From positions 1 to 49,752 of the forward strand of contig JBIIKZ010000010.1 in the NCBI GenBank assembly GCA_044232905.1: a stretch of DNA of 49,752 nt, in the 5' to 3' direction. This document shows, piece by piece, positions 8,180-15,277 of this stretch. The position numbers and the translations under genes were made by a program. Within the stretch, counting starts at the first letter, position 1. The number at the start of each line of letters is the position of its first letter. Origin of the DNA: CANHVK01 sp044232905 (lineage in GTDB: Bacteria > Bacteroidota > Bacteroidia > Flavobacteriales_D > Crocinitomicaceae). The notes under the pieces are model-generated. The model made no database searches and was not told where the DNA came from. It saw nothing but the letters and a program-made list of their open reading frames with translations.

Positions 8180-9526
8180 TTAAGCGTACATTAACATTCC
8201 AATACTAAAATAGATAAATAGTCCAAGTACATCATTTAATGTAGTGATAAAAGGTCCGGTGGCTAACGCTGGATCAATATCGTATTTATCTAAAATCAAT
8301 GGTATTAAAGTCCCCATAACCGCAGCAAAAACAATCACTACGAATAACGAAACACTCACAACTATACCTAAATCTATCGTTCCAAAAATACTTGCAATTC
8401 CAAAAATTAGTGAGGAACAAATAAGACCATTAAAAAGTCCTACCAATACCTCTTTTCCTAATTTAGCGAAAATACTTTTAAACTGATTTCCCTTCGCAAG
8501 AGATTGCACAACGATTGCGGATGATTGCACCCCAACATTTCCTCCCATAGCAGTAATCATTGGTATAAAAAATGCCAATGCAGGAACATGACTAATACTA
8601 CCCTCAAACGAAGAAATAACTTTCGCTCCGAGAGTCCCTCCTAACATACCGATTATTAACCAAGGCAAACGTGCTTTAGTTATACGAAAAATACTTGCAT
8701 TATCCTCTACCTTTTCAGAAATACCGGTTGCTAACTGGAAATCACGATCTGCTTCTTCCCGAATAATATCTACAACATCATCAATTGTAATTCGACCAAC
8801 CAGTTTATTTTGATAATCTAATACTGGAATGGATACCAACCCATATTTATCAAACAAACGCATTACCTCATCTTGATCATCGGTTACCTTCACCGATATA
8901 ATATTTTTTGATTGGTATAAATCTCTAATTTTAAATCCTGGTTCTGAAAAAAATAAGGCTTTTAACGATAAAACTCCCACTAACTTATTCAGATTATCCA
9001 CCACATATATAGTATATACCTTATCTACTTCTTTTGCTTGCTCTCTAATTTCAGCCAAACATTGCTCAACCGTCCAATCAATTTCTGCATGTAGAAACTC
9101 TTTTTGCATGAGTCCCCCTGCCGTATCTTCATCGTAATTTAATAGGTCAACGATATCGTCCGCGGCATCATCATCCTCCATGTGGGAAATTACTTCTTGA
9201 ATCTCGGTATCATCATACTCGTATAAAATATCCGCCGCATCATCGGAATCCAAGTTTTCTAATTGTTCTGCGATTTCCTTCTTAGACAGTGATTTTAAGA
9301 AACGGTCGCGGACCTCTTCTTCCAATTCCATCAATACATCCGCCTGGGTATCTTCATCCATTCGGAAGTAGATGGCTTTCGCGTCTACATTAGGAAGTTC
9401 ATCCAGAATTTCAGCAATATCTACGAAGTGTAATTCCAGGACATTTTTATCAATCCATTCAAAATCATTACTTTGAATTGCGATGTGAACTTGTTCTAAA
9501 AATTCTTTCGTAAGGTTGAACCGCAT
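8180..9526 (-). CDS. mgtE: Magnesium transporter MgtE
   Basis: A 448-residue protein with the full MgtE architecture: an acidic helical N-domain of Mg2+-sensing type (rich in DDAADI repeats, about residues 1-130), two CBS domains (about 135-255), a connecting helix, and five membrane helices (about 285-448). The transmembrane part has GGNVGVQSS and the conserved ATGPFITTLNDVLG, whose Asp lines the pore. It forms a homodimeric channel taking up Mg2+ with gating by cytoplasmic Mg2+. A TACCTTTG -7 box lies about 20 bases upstream, and the Spx/ArsC-like gene follows with no gap. Confidence 0.95.
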   Translation of the reverse strand: MRFNLTKEFLEQVHIAIQSNDFEWIDKNVLELHFVDIAEILDELPNVDAKAIYFRMDEDTQADVLMELEEEVRDRFLKSLSKKEIAEQLENLDSDDAADILYEYDDTEIQEVISHMEDDDAADDIVDLLNYDEDTAGGLMQKEFLHAEIDWTVEQCLAEIREQAKEVDKVYTIYVVDNLNKLVGVLSLKALFFSEPGFKIRDLYQSKNIISVKVTDDQDEVMRLFDKYGLVSIPVLDYQNKLVGRITIDDVVDIIREEADRDFQLATGISEKVEDNASIFRITKARLPWLIIGMLGGTLGAKVISSFEGSISHVPALAFFIPMITAMGGNVGVQSSAIVVQSLAKGNQFKSIFAKLGKEVLVGLFNGLICSSLIFGIASIFGTIDLGIVVSVSLFVVIVFAAVMGTLIPLILDKYDIDPALATGPFITTLNDVLGLFIYFSIGMLMYA

Positions 9527-9546
9527 GGTGGTAGGTATTGGAGGTG

Positions 9547-9554
9547 CAAAGGTA
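9547..9554 (-). promoter_or_regulatory. -7 box TACCTTTG for mgtE
   Basis: A perfect TAnnTTTG on the minus strand, giving an inferred start about 17 bases before the mgtE ATG. No TTG is seen at 18-21 bases further upstream. Confidence 0.5.
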
Positions 9555-9590
9555 CTTAAATTTGTTACTTTTTAGAGAATTTTCGATTTA

Positions 9591-9694
9591 GTAACACAGA
9601 GGTTACAATGACGCAAAGAAACACAAAGATTTACATAATATCAAAGATAAAACTCCACCTACTTTATGAAAATTCTTAGTGACTTTATGTTAAA
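9591..9694. repeat. Imperfect inverted repeat with CACAAAG-like units
   Basis: The left end reads GTAACACAGAG and later ACACAAAG. The reverse complement of the right end reads TTTAACATAAAG and later TCATAAAG. The two arms therefore match imperfectly over about 35 bases each around an AT-rich middle. It fills the gap between the lipoprotein stop and the mgtE promoter. It looks like a degraded copy of an intergenic repeat, which needs a genome-wide search to establish. Confidence 0.4.
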
Positions 9695-9958
9695 CTATTT
9701 ACCACACGCTTCTTTCAATTCAAGCATTTTAGCGCCGTCCATCGTTTGGAAATCCACACATTTTTTCTCTTGATCCGCCTTTAGTTTTTTCATTTTTTTA
9801 AGGTCTTTCGCGGTTGCTTCACGTTGCAATAATTCTGCGGAGAAAATTTCTAATTTTTTTCCGGATTCAAGACATGAACAAATTTCTGTATTCGAAGAAC
9901 AAGCAGTCAAACTTAACGTAAAGATAAACGCAGTAACACCAAGTATAAGAGATTTCAT
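9695..9958 (-). CDS. Small Cys-containing lipoprotein of unknown function
   Basis: An 87-residue protein with a lipoprotein signal: a hydrophobic stretch then LTAC, placing the lipidated Cys at residue 20. After it come ICSCLESGKKLEIF and a Lys-rich helix (TAKDLKKMKKLKADQEKKC), with another Cys near the C-terminus (EACGK). The four further Cys residues could form two disulfides in the periplasm. I do not recognise the family beyond similarity in style to small flavobacterial lipoproteins. It is transcribed divergently from the aminotransferase gene. Confidence 0.7.
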   Translation of the reverse strand: MKSLILGVTAFIFTLSLTACSSNTEICSCLESGKKLEIFSAELLQREATAKDLKKMKKLKADQEKKCVDFQTMDGAKMLELKEACGK

Positions 9959-10016
9959 AGTAATGGAACTTTAAATATTCCCCAAAATTAACAGAATGTT
10001 TAGCAAGGTTAATTAT

Positions 10017-10048
10017 TTGGTAATAAAAATTGTAATGTATTATATTTA
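10017..10048 (+). promoter_or_regulatory. Promoter for the aminotransferase/omega-amidase operon: TTG-N21-TATATTTA
   Basis: TTG at 10017-10019 and TATATTTA at 10041-10048 are 21 bases apart. The -7 box has one mismatch to TAnnTTTG. The leader would be about 30 bases. Confidence 0.4.
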
Positions 10049-10053
10049 CAATT
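10028..10053. promoter_or_regulatory. Perfect 8-bp inverted repeat AATTGTAA-N10-TTACAATT overlapping the promoter
   Basis: The arms are 18 bases apart centre to centre and cover the region from about -24 to beyond the -7 box, where a repressor dimer would block transcription. This is an operator candidate only. AT-rich DNA makes chance repeats fairly common. Confidence 0.35.
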
Positions 10054-10080
10054 GATATAATTTTAACACGAATTTCATTT

Positions 10081-11211
10081 ATGCAATCAAAATTACCACA
10101 TATCGGAACGACAATTTTTACTACGATGTCGAAAATGGCGAGTGATTATCAAGCAATCAACTTAGCTCAAGGATTTCCAAATTTTCCAGTGGATGAACGT
10201 CTTATACAATTATTGCAAGAGACAAGTACTGAAAATGCACACCAATACGCACCAATGGCAGGTCATCCCTCATTATTAGAAGAAATTGCCTTGTTGACGG
10301 AGAAAAGTTATGGTCGAACGGTAAATCCAGCTACCGAAGTGTTGGTAACTGCAGGAGCAACACAAGCGATTTTTACGATTCTACAAGCATTGGTGCATAC
10401 TAACGACGAAGTGGTTATTTTAGACCCTGCGTATGATTGTTATGCGCCATCTGTATTATTGGCTGGTGGCAAACCTATACATGTATCCTTGGAAGCTGAT
10501 TTTATGCCGGATTGGGATAAAATTGAACAGGCTTGTAATGAGCGTACTAAAATTTTATTTGTAAACAACCCACACAATCCATCTGGACGTATCTTTCAAG
10601 AGACAGACATCCAAGCGATTGAAGCTATTTTAGCAAAATATCCAACTATTATATTACTTTCCGACGAAGTGTATGAATACATTACGTTTGAACAAAAACA
10701 CATTTCAGCAAATACCCGCAACCAATTGTTAAACCGAACAGTGATTGTTTCTTCCTTTGGAAAAACCTTTCATATTACCGGCTGGAAAATGGGATACTTA
10801 ATTGCACCAGAAGCTATGATGGTAGAAATTAAAAAAGTGCACCAATTTCTTGTTTTTTGTGTGAATAGTGTAGCACAAATTACTTTGGCTAAATATTTAC
10901 GTGAAAAAGATGTACAAACGCTTGGAACTTACTACCAGAAAAAACGCGACTTCTTCCGAAAATTACTTGAGAAAAGTAGATTTACATTATTACCCTCAGA
11001 AGGTTCCTATTTCCAAACGGTTCGCTACGATGCAATTTCTTCAGAAGGGGATGTTGTATTTTGTGAACGATTAGTGAAAGAACATGGCGTTGCAGCGATT
11101 CCTCTATCCGTATTTTACAAAGATCAAACAGATACACATACCATTCGTTTTTGCTTTGCCAAAGACAATCAAACCTTAATAAACGCAGCAGAAAAACTAT
11201 GCAAGATTTAA
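10081..11211 (+). CDS. PLP aminotransferase, methionine/glutamine type (YbdL/MtnE-like)
   Basis: A 376-residue fold-type I class I/II aminotransferase. The PLP lysine is K228 in SSFGKTFHITGWKMGY. Other family blocks are NLAQGFPNFP, VTAGATQAIF, FVNNPHNPSGR, LSDEVYEY and the C-terminal IRFCFAK with the substrate-carboxylate Arg. The N-terminal NLAQGFPNF pattern and the FGKTFHITGWK context match the kynurenine aminotransferase / glutamine transaminase K / YbdL group, which prefers methionine and aromatic amino or keto acids. The next gene encodes an omega-amidase and overlaps it by 13 bases, which fits glutamine-dependent transamination whose alpha-ketoglutaramate product is then hydrolysed. Confidence 0.88.
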   Translation: MQSKLPHIGTTIFTTMSKMASDYQAINLAQGFPNFPVDERLIQLLQETSTENAHQYAPMAGHPSLLEEIALLTEKSYGRTVNPATEVLVTAGATQAIFTILQALVHTNDEVVILDPAYDCYAPSVLLAGGKPIHVSLEADFMPDWDKIEQACNERTKILFVNNPHNPSGRIFQETDIQAIEAILAKYPTIILLSDEVYEYITFEQKHISANTRNQLLNRTVIVSSFGKTFHITGWKMGYLIAPEAMMVEIKKVHQFLVFCVNSVAQITLAKYLREKDVQTLGTYYQKKRDFFRKLLEKSRFTLLPSEGSYFQTVRYDAISSEGDVVFCERLVKEHGVAAIPLSVFYKDQTDTHTIRFCFAKDNQTLINAAEKLCKI

Positions 11212-11975
11212 AAGTTACCATTGTACAAGCCAATCAAATTTGGGAAAATAAAAAAGAAAATATTAAACATTTTGAAGAGTTACTCACCACTGTTGAAGAG
11301 ACAGACATCATTGTATTACCAGAAATGTTTCATACTGGATTTACTATGAACGCTAAAAAATTTGCGGAGGATATGAAAAAGTCTCCTGCGATCAGTTGGT
11401 TACAAACAATCGCTGCACAAAAAAATGCTGCTATTTATACTTCATTCATTGCGAAAGAAGATGAATATTACTTTAATCGTGGGATTTTCGTTGAGCCTAG
11501 TGGAAAATATTCACACTACGACAAACGTAAATTATTCACCTTGGCTGGAGAAGAAAAGGTATTTAAAGCAGGACACGTAAAAACTCGTGTTAATTACAAA
11601 GGATGGAAAATCCAACTACAAATTTGTTACGATTTACGTTTCCCGGAAATTACCAGAAATGGCTTACAAGACCATAAGTCAGCTAAGTTTGATGCATTAT
11701 TATATGTTGCAAATTGGCCTGAAAAACGCAATACACATTGGAAGGCTTTATTAACAGCTAGAGCAGTTGAAAATCAATGTTATGTTGTTGGCGTGAATCG
11801 CGTAGGGGAAGATGGGAAAGGTTTGACATATAGCGGGGATTCAGCTGCAATCAATGCGTATGGGGAATCTATTGCAAAATTAAAGGCGCATAAAGAAAGA
11901 GTAAAAACGGTGGTTTTATCTGCGGATCATTTGACGGAAGTACGAACGCAATTGCAGTTTTTGAAAGATATTTAA
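11199..11975 (+). CDS. Nitrilase-superfamily omega-amidase (YafV/Nit2-like)
   Basis: A 258-residue carbon-nitrogen hydrolase with the catalytic triad visible: E42 (VLPEMFHTGF), K109 (YDKRKLF) and C143 (QICYDLRFPE). Length and motifs match YafV, which hydrolyses alpha-ketoglutaramate or alpha-ketosuccinamate to the keto acid and ammonia. I chose the ATG at 11199 (MQDLKVTIVQAN), the normal family start; the frame stays open to 11151 but that lies inside the aminotransferase gene. It overlaps the end of the aminotransferase gene by 13 bases, so translation is probably coupled. A bidirectional terminator follows. Confidence 0.9.
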   Translation: MQDLKVTIVQANQIWENKKENIKHFEELLTTVEETDIIVLPEMFHTGFTMNAKKFAEDMKKSPAISWLQTIAAQKNAAIYTSFIAKEDEYYFNRGIFVEPSGKYSHYDKRKLFTLAGEEKVFKAGHVKTRVNYKGWKIQLQICYDLRFPEITRNGLQDHKSAKFDALLYVANWPEKRNTHWKALLTARAVENQCYVVGVNRVGEDGKGLTYSGDSAAINAYGESIAKLKAHKERVKTVVLSADHLTEVRTQLQFLKDI

Positions 11976-11977
11976 AA

Positions 11978-12014
11978 CAAAAAAGTCCTGATAGAATCTC
12001 TACCAGGACTTTTT
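11978..12014. terminator. Bidirectional intrinsic terminator
   Basis: AAAAGTCCTG pairs with CAGGACTTTT, and inside the loop TAGA pairs with TCTA. It has T-runs in both directions. It sits between the convergent omega-amidase and Bax-inhibitor-1 genes and can serve both. Confidence 0.8.
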
Positions 12015-12034
12015 ACTTTATTTCATAACGATTA

Positions 12035-12751
12035 TTAATCTCTGTTTCCTAACAAACGTAATAACGATAGAAACAAATTAATAAATAAGATGTACAACAT
12101 CAAACCACCAATTAATGCTAATTTGTTGCGTTGTACTCCTTCTAAATTTGGATCGTTACTAATATGTTTCAATTGTTGCATTTGATACGCTGTTAATCCT
12201 GTAAATACAAAAACACCTAATACAGAAACAACAAAATCCATCGTATCACTTTTCATAAAGATGTTTACAATCGTTGCTATAAACATCCCGATAAATACCA
12301 TGTACAATAAACTACCAAATTTGGTTAAATCTGTTTTAGTAGTATATCCAAGAATTGCCATCCCTGCAAATGCACCTGCAGTCACTAAAAAAGTAGTATA
12401 AATAGATGCAATATCATATACCAAAAATATCGTACTCAAACTTAATCCCATTAATGCGGAATAAGCTCCAAAGAGAAGTAATAAGACTGGTAAAGACAAA
12501 CGGTTATATGCCATTTGAATTAATAAACCTAATCCAACAGGCGCAAATACTACTAGGTAAAATAACCCTGAAATACCACCATTTGTAATAAAATACTTCA
12601 TAACAAATTCAGGTGTGCCACACAGATATGCGATTGCTCCAGATATACCTAAAGCTGCAAACATATAGGAATAGACATTTCTGAAAAACTCCGACGACAT
12701 CGTCTTTGCATTTGCATCGTACTCTTGACGATTTAGTAACTTTTCAAACAT
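12035..12751 (-). CDS. Bax inhibitor-1/YccA family membrane protein
   Basis: A 238-residue protein with about seven hydrophobic segments. The N-terminal cytoplasmic part ends in SSEFFRNVYSYMFAALGISG, and the family pattern includes GLTAYQMQQLK, as in BI-1/TMBIM proteins. Bacterial members such as YetJ are pH-sensitive calcium-leak channels; others interact with FtsH. Its exact role here is unknown. It is the last gene of the minus-strand run and starts 16 bases after folE. Confidence 0.9.
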   Translation of the reverse strand: MFEKLLNRQEYDANAKTMSSEFFRNVYSYMFAALGISGAIAYLCGTPEFVMKYFITNGGISGLFYLVVFAPVGLGLLIQMAYNRLSLPVLLLLFGAYSALMGLSLSTIFLVYDIASIYTTFLVTAGAFAGMAILGYTTKTDLTKFGSLLYMVFIGMFIATIVNIFMKSDTMDFVVSVLGVFVFTGLTAYQMQQLKHISNDPNLEGVQRNKLALIGGLMLYILFINLFLSLLRLLGNRD

Positions 12752-12767
12752 AGTTTAACATTTTAAA

Positions 12768-13355
12768 TTAATGTAATTTGGCTTGCACCAAGCTAATAAA
12801 CTCCTTACGTGTAGCATCGTTTTGTAAAAACAAACCTGTAAAAGCACTTGAAGTCGTTACCGAATTTTGTTTTTGTACACCTCGCATTTGCATACACATA
12901 TGACAACATTCTATTACGACAGCTACGCCTTTAGGTTTCAAAGTTTCTTGAATACAGTCACGAATTTCAATGGTCAAGCGTTCTTGCACCTGTAATCTTC
13001 GAGCAAAAGCATCTACTACACGCGGTATTTTACTTAATCCAACAATCGTGCCATCCGGAATATAGGCCACGTGTGCTTTACCAAAAAATGGCAACATGTG
13101 ATGTTCACACATAGAATATACCTCAATGTCTTTAACCAATACCATTTCGGAGTATTCTTCTTGAAATAGAGCAGATTTCAATATATCCGCAGGATTTAAA
13201 TCATAGCCATGCGTTAAAAATTGTAAGGCTTTCGCTACACGCTCTGGTGTTTTCAATAAACCTTCACGTTGTGCATTCTCTCCTAAATCGGACAAAATTT
13301 CAGTGTAAACCGTTGAAATTTTGTCTGTTATTTCTTGTTTATAATATTTTTCCAT
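12768..13355 (-). CDS. folE: GTP cyclohydrolase I
   Basis: A 195-residue type I enzyme that converts GTP to 7,8-dihydroneopterin triphosphate. The zinc ligands are visible as C83 and H86 (SMCEHHMLPF) and C154 (ECCHMCMQMRG). Other conserved parts are LLKTPERVAKA, YIPDGTIVGLSKIPR and RLTIEIRDCI. The product feeds folate, queuosine or tetrahydropterin synthesis. The PTPS/QueD-like gene lies 52 bases upstream on the same strand and uses this product, so the pair forms a pterin module. Confidence 0.96.
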   Translation of the reverse strand: MEKYYKQEITDKISTVYTEILSDLGENAQREGLLKTPERVAKALQFLTHGYDLNPADILKSALFQEEYSEMVLVKDIEVYSMCEHHMLPFFGKAHVAYIPDGTIVGLSKIPRVVDAFARRLQVQERLTIEIRDCIQETLKPKGVAVVIECCHMCMQMRGVQKQNSVTTSSAFTGLFLQNDATRKEFISLVQAKLH

Positions 13356-13407
13356 TGTATAAAAAGTTAAATAAGATTAATTCTAAATGATTAAAAAGCT
13401 AAAATAA

Positions 13408-13842
13408 TTAATAAGGTTCATTTCCTCCGAAATATTCGACGAAATTGTTTTCTGTTTCTTCTAATCGAATTTTTGCAAGGTTTCCGCCTGCACTTAAAAT
13501 TGGTTGTTCTAAAATTTCCCAGATTTTAATTACTATGTTTTCAGTAGAAGGAACAATATCCTTCATACAAGCAACATCGAGGTTTAAATTCTTATGATCA
13601 AAAATATCTACTACTTCTGTTTTGATAATTTTACTCAAGTCTTTTAAGTTAATTACAAATCCAGTTTCTGGATTAGGAACCCCTTTTACGGTTACAATTA
13701 AATTAAAATTATGCCCATGCCAGTTTTTGTTGGCACATTTTCCGAAAATTTCTTCGTTTTTTTCGTCCGACCAATCATTACGCGACAATTTATGTGCGGC
13801 GTTAAAATGTTCTTTTCGAATGATATAGACAGTTTTACGCAT
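13408..13842 (-). CDS. 6-pyruvoyl-tetrahydropterin synthase / 6-carboxytetrahydropterin synthase
   Basis: A 144-residue protein acting on dihydroneopterin triphosphate. Zinc ligands are H17 (FNAAHKL), H42 and H44 (NWHGHNF). Catalytic residues are C36 (GKCANKN), D82-H83 (FDHKNLN) and the pterin-anchoring Glu in RLEET. The motifs INLKDL, DHKNLN and PSTENIVIKIW are those of animal-type PTPS as well as QueD, so queuosine and tetrahydrobiopterin-like routes both remain possible. I chose the ATG at 13842 (MRKTVYIIRKEHF); an upstream ATG at 13893 would overlap the preceding gene. folE follows 52 bases downstream. Confidence 0.88.
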   Translation of the reverse strand: MRKTVYIIRKEHFNAAHKLSRNDWSDEKNEEIFGKCANKNWHGHNFNLIVTVKGVPNPETGFVINLKDLSKIIKTEVVDIFDHKNLNLDVACMKDIVPSTENIVIKIWEILEQPILSAGGNLAKIRLEETENNFVEYFGGNEPY

Positions 13843-13852
13843 ACTCTGATTT

Positions 13853-14302
13853 TTAAGCAAAAACTTCATCCACGATTTTGAATCGGTAGGCAAAAATTTC
13901 TTCTAATTTCGGTTTCACTAAAAATGGTTGAACTATTTTTCCAAGAAATCCAAGTGGTATGATATATGAAACAATATCCGTCATTTCTACTCCTCCATCC
14001 ACTTCTTTAAAATGGTGTTCGTGGTGCCACATGGTATATGGACCTTTACGTTGCTCATCTACGAAAAACGATTTGTCTTTCACGTGGGTAATTTCTGTCA
14101 CCCACTCTACCGGAATTCCTAATAAGGGCTTTACCGTATAAGCGATAATTAAACCTTCATACATTTGTGCAGGAACTTCTGTCTTCACATCAAATCCCAT
14201 GTATGACGGTGTAATGCGTTTCAAATTTGCTGGTGAAGAGAAAAAATCCCAACATGTTTGCAAATCTGTTTTGACAAATTGTTTTCTAATAAATTGATGC
14301 AT
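13853..14302 (-). CDS. SRPBCC (START/Bet v1-like) ligand-binding protein
   Basis: A 149-residue protein with the helix-grip signature of SRPBCC proteins (polyketide cyclase-like): LQTCWDFFSSPANLKRITPSYMGF near the start and WHHEHHFKEVDGGVEMTDIVSY in the middle. Members bind hydrophobic ligands; no enzymatic residue can be assigned. Its start is one base from the end of the epimerase gene and its stop is 10 bases from the PTPS start, so it is a true operon member. The function is unknown. Confidence 0.8.
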   Translation of the reverse strand: MHQFIRKQFVKTDLQTCWDFFSSPANLKRITPSYMGFDVKTEVPAQMYEGLIIAYTVKPLLGIPVEWVTEITHVKDKSFFVDEQRKGPYTMWHHEHHFKEVDGGVEMTDIVSYIIPLGFLGKIVQPFLVKPKLEEIFAYRFKIVDEVFA

Positions 14303-14303
14303 A

Positions 14304-15269
14304 TTAATAGTATTTATGTTCGGTTAGGTAATTTTCAACGTAATCCTTTACACCTTCTTCTAAGGTATGAAATGGAATTTTGTAACCAGAAGAAACTAAT
14401 TTGTTCATGTTTGCTTCTGTGAAATATTGGTATTTATCACGAATGTCAATCGGTGTATCGATGAAATCAATGTTTGGAGTAACTTTTAACGCATGGAAGG
14501 TATTTGTTGCTAAGTCCAAGAAGGTACGTGCTTTTCCAGATCCTAAATTGTAAATCCCTGAGGTTGGTTGCTCTAGCATCAAATACATACATACTTCTAC
14601 TACGTCTTTTACGTACACGAAATCACGTAATTGACCGCCATCCGTAAAATCAGGATTGTGTGAACGAAACAATTTCATACCACCATTCGCTTTAATTTGG
14701 TTGAATGCGTGGAAAATTACTGAAGCCATTCTTCCTTTATGGTATTCATTTGGACCATAAACGTTAAAGAATTTTAAACCTGCCCAGAATGGCGGTTGTT
14801 TTTCTTGCTGTAAAGCCCAAATATCAAAGTCATTTTTAGAATCGCCATACGGATTTAACGGTTTCAAATCAGCAATTACTTCGTGATTATCGTCATAGCC
14901 AAATTCCCCTAAACCATATGTAGCGGCAGAACTTGCATACACCAATGGAATTGTATTATCTGCACAAAAATTCCATAACATTTGCGTATACGCCACATTC
15001 AATTCATCGAAAATAGTTTTATCAAATTCCGTTGTATCAGTTCGAGCACCAATATGAAAAATGATGTCGATTTGTTTTTGGTTTGTTGCTAACCAATCTG
15101 CTAATACGCCACGTTCTACTTTCGTTTCAAAGATTTTACCTTCTAAGTTTTTGTCTTTTTCGAGTTTCGTAAAATCATCTACAACTACCATGTTATGAAA
15201 TCCTGCTTTGTTAAGTTTACTTACCAAACAGCTACCTATGAATCCTGCTGCTCCTGTTACTAGTATCAT
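14304..15269 (-). CDS. hldD: ADP-L-glycero-D-manno-heptose 6-epimerase-like protein
   Basis: A 321-residue extended short-chain dehydrogenase. The NADP-binding loop is GAAGFIGS at the N-terminus. Catalytic residues are the Ser of YASSAATYG and the Tyr/Lys of NPYGDSKNDFD. Further HldD/RfaD-specific blocks are FFNVYGPNEYHKGRMASV and GGQLRDFVYVKDVV. HldD makes the L,D-heptose donor for LPS inner core. Other heptose genes are not in the window, so the substrate is inferred. It lies between the ABC exporter (8 bases away) and the SRPBCC gene (1 base away). Confidence 0.88.
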   Translation of the reverse strand: MILVTGAAGFIGSCLVSKLNKAGFHNMVVVDDFTKLEKDKNLEGKIFETKVERGVLADWLATNQKQIDIIFHIGARTDTTEFDKTIFDELNVAYTQMLWNFCADNTIPLVYASSAATYGLGEFGYDDNHEVIADLKPLNPYGDSKNDFDIWALQQEKQPPFWAGLKFFNVYGPNEYHKGRMASVIFHAFNQIKANGGMKLFRSHNPDFTDGGQLRDFVYVKDVVEVCMYLMLEQPTSGIYNLGSGKARTFLDLATNTFHALKVTPNIDFIDTPIDIRDKYQYFTEANMNKLVSSGYKIPFHTLEEGVKDYVENYLTEHKYY

Positions 15270-15277
15270 ATTAAAAT

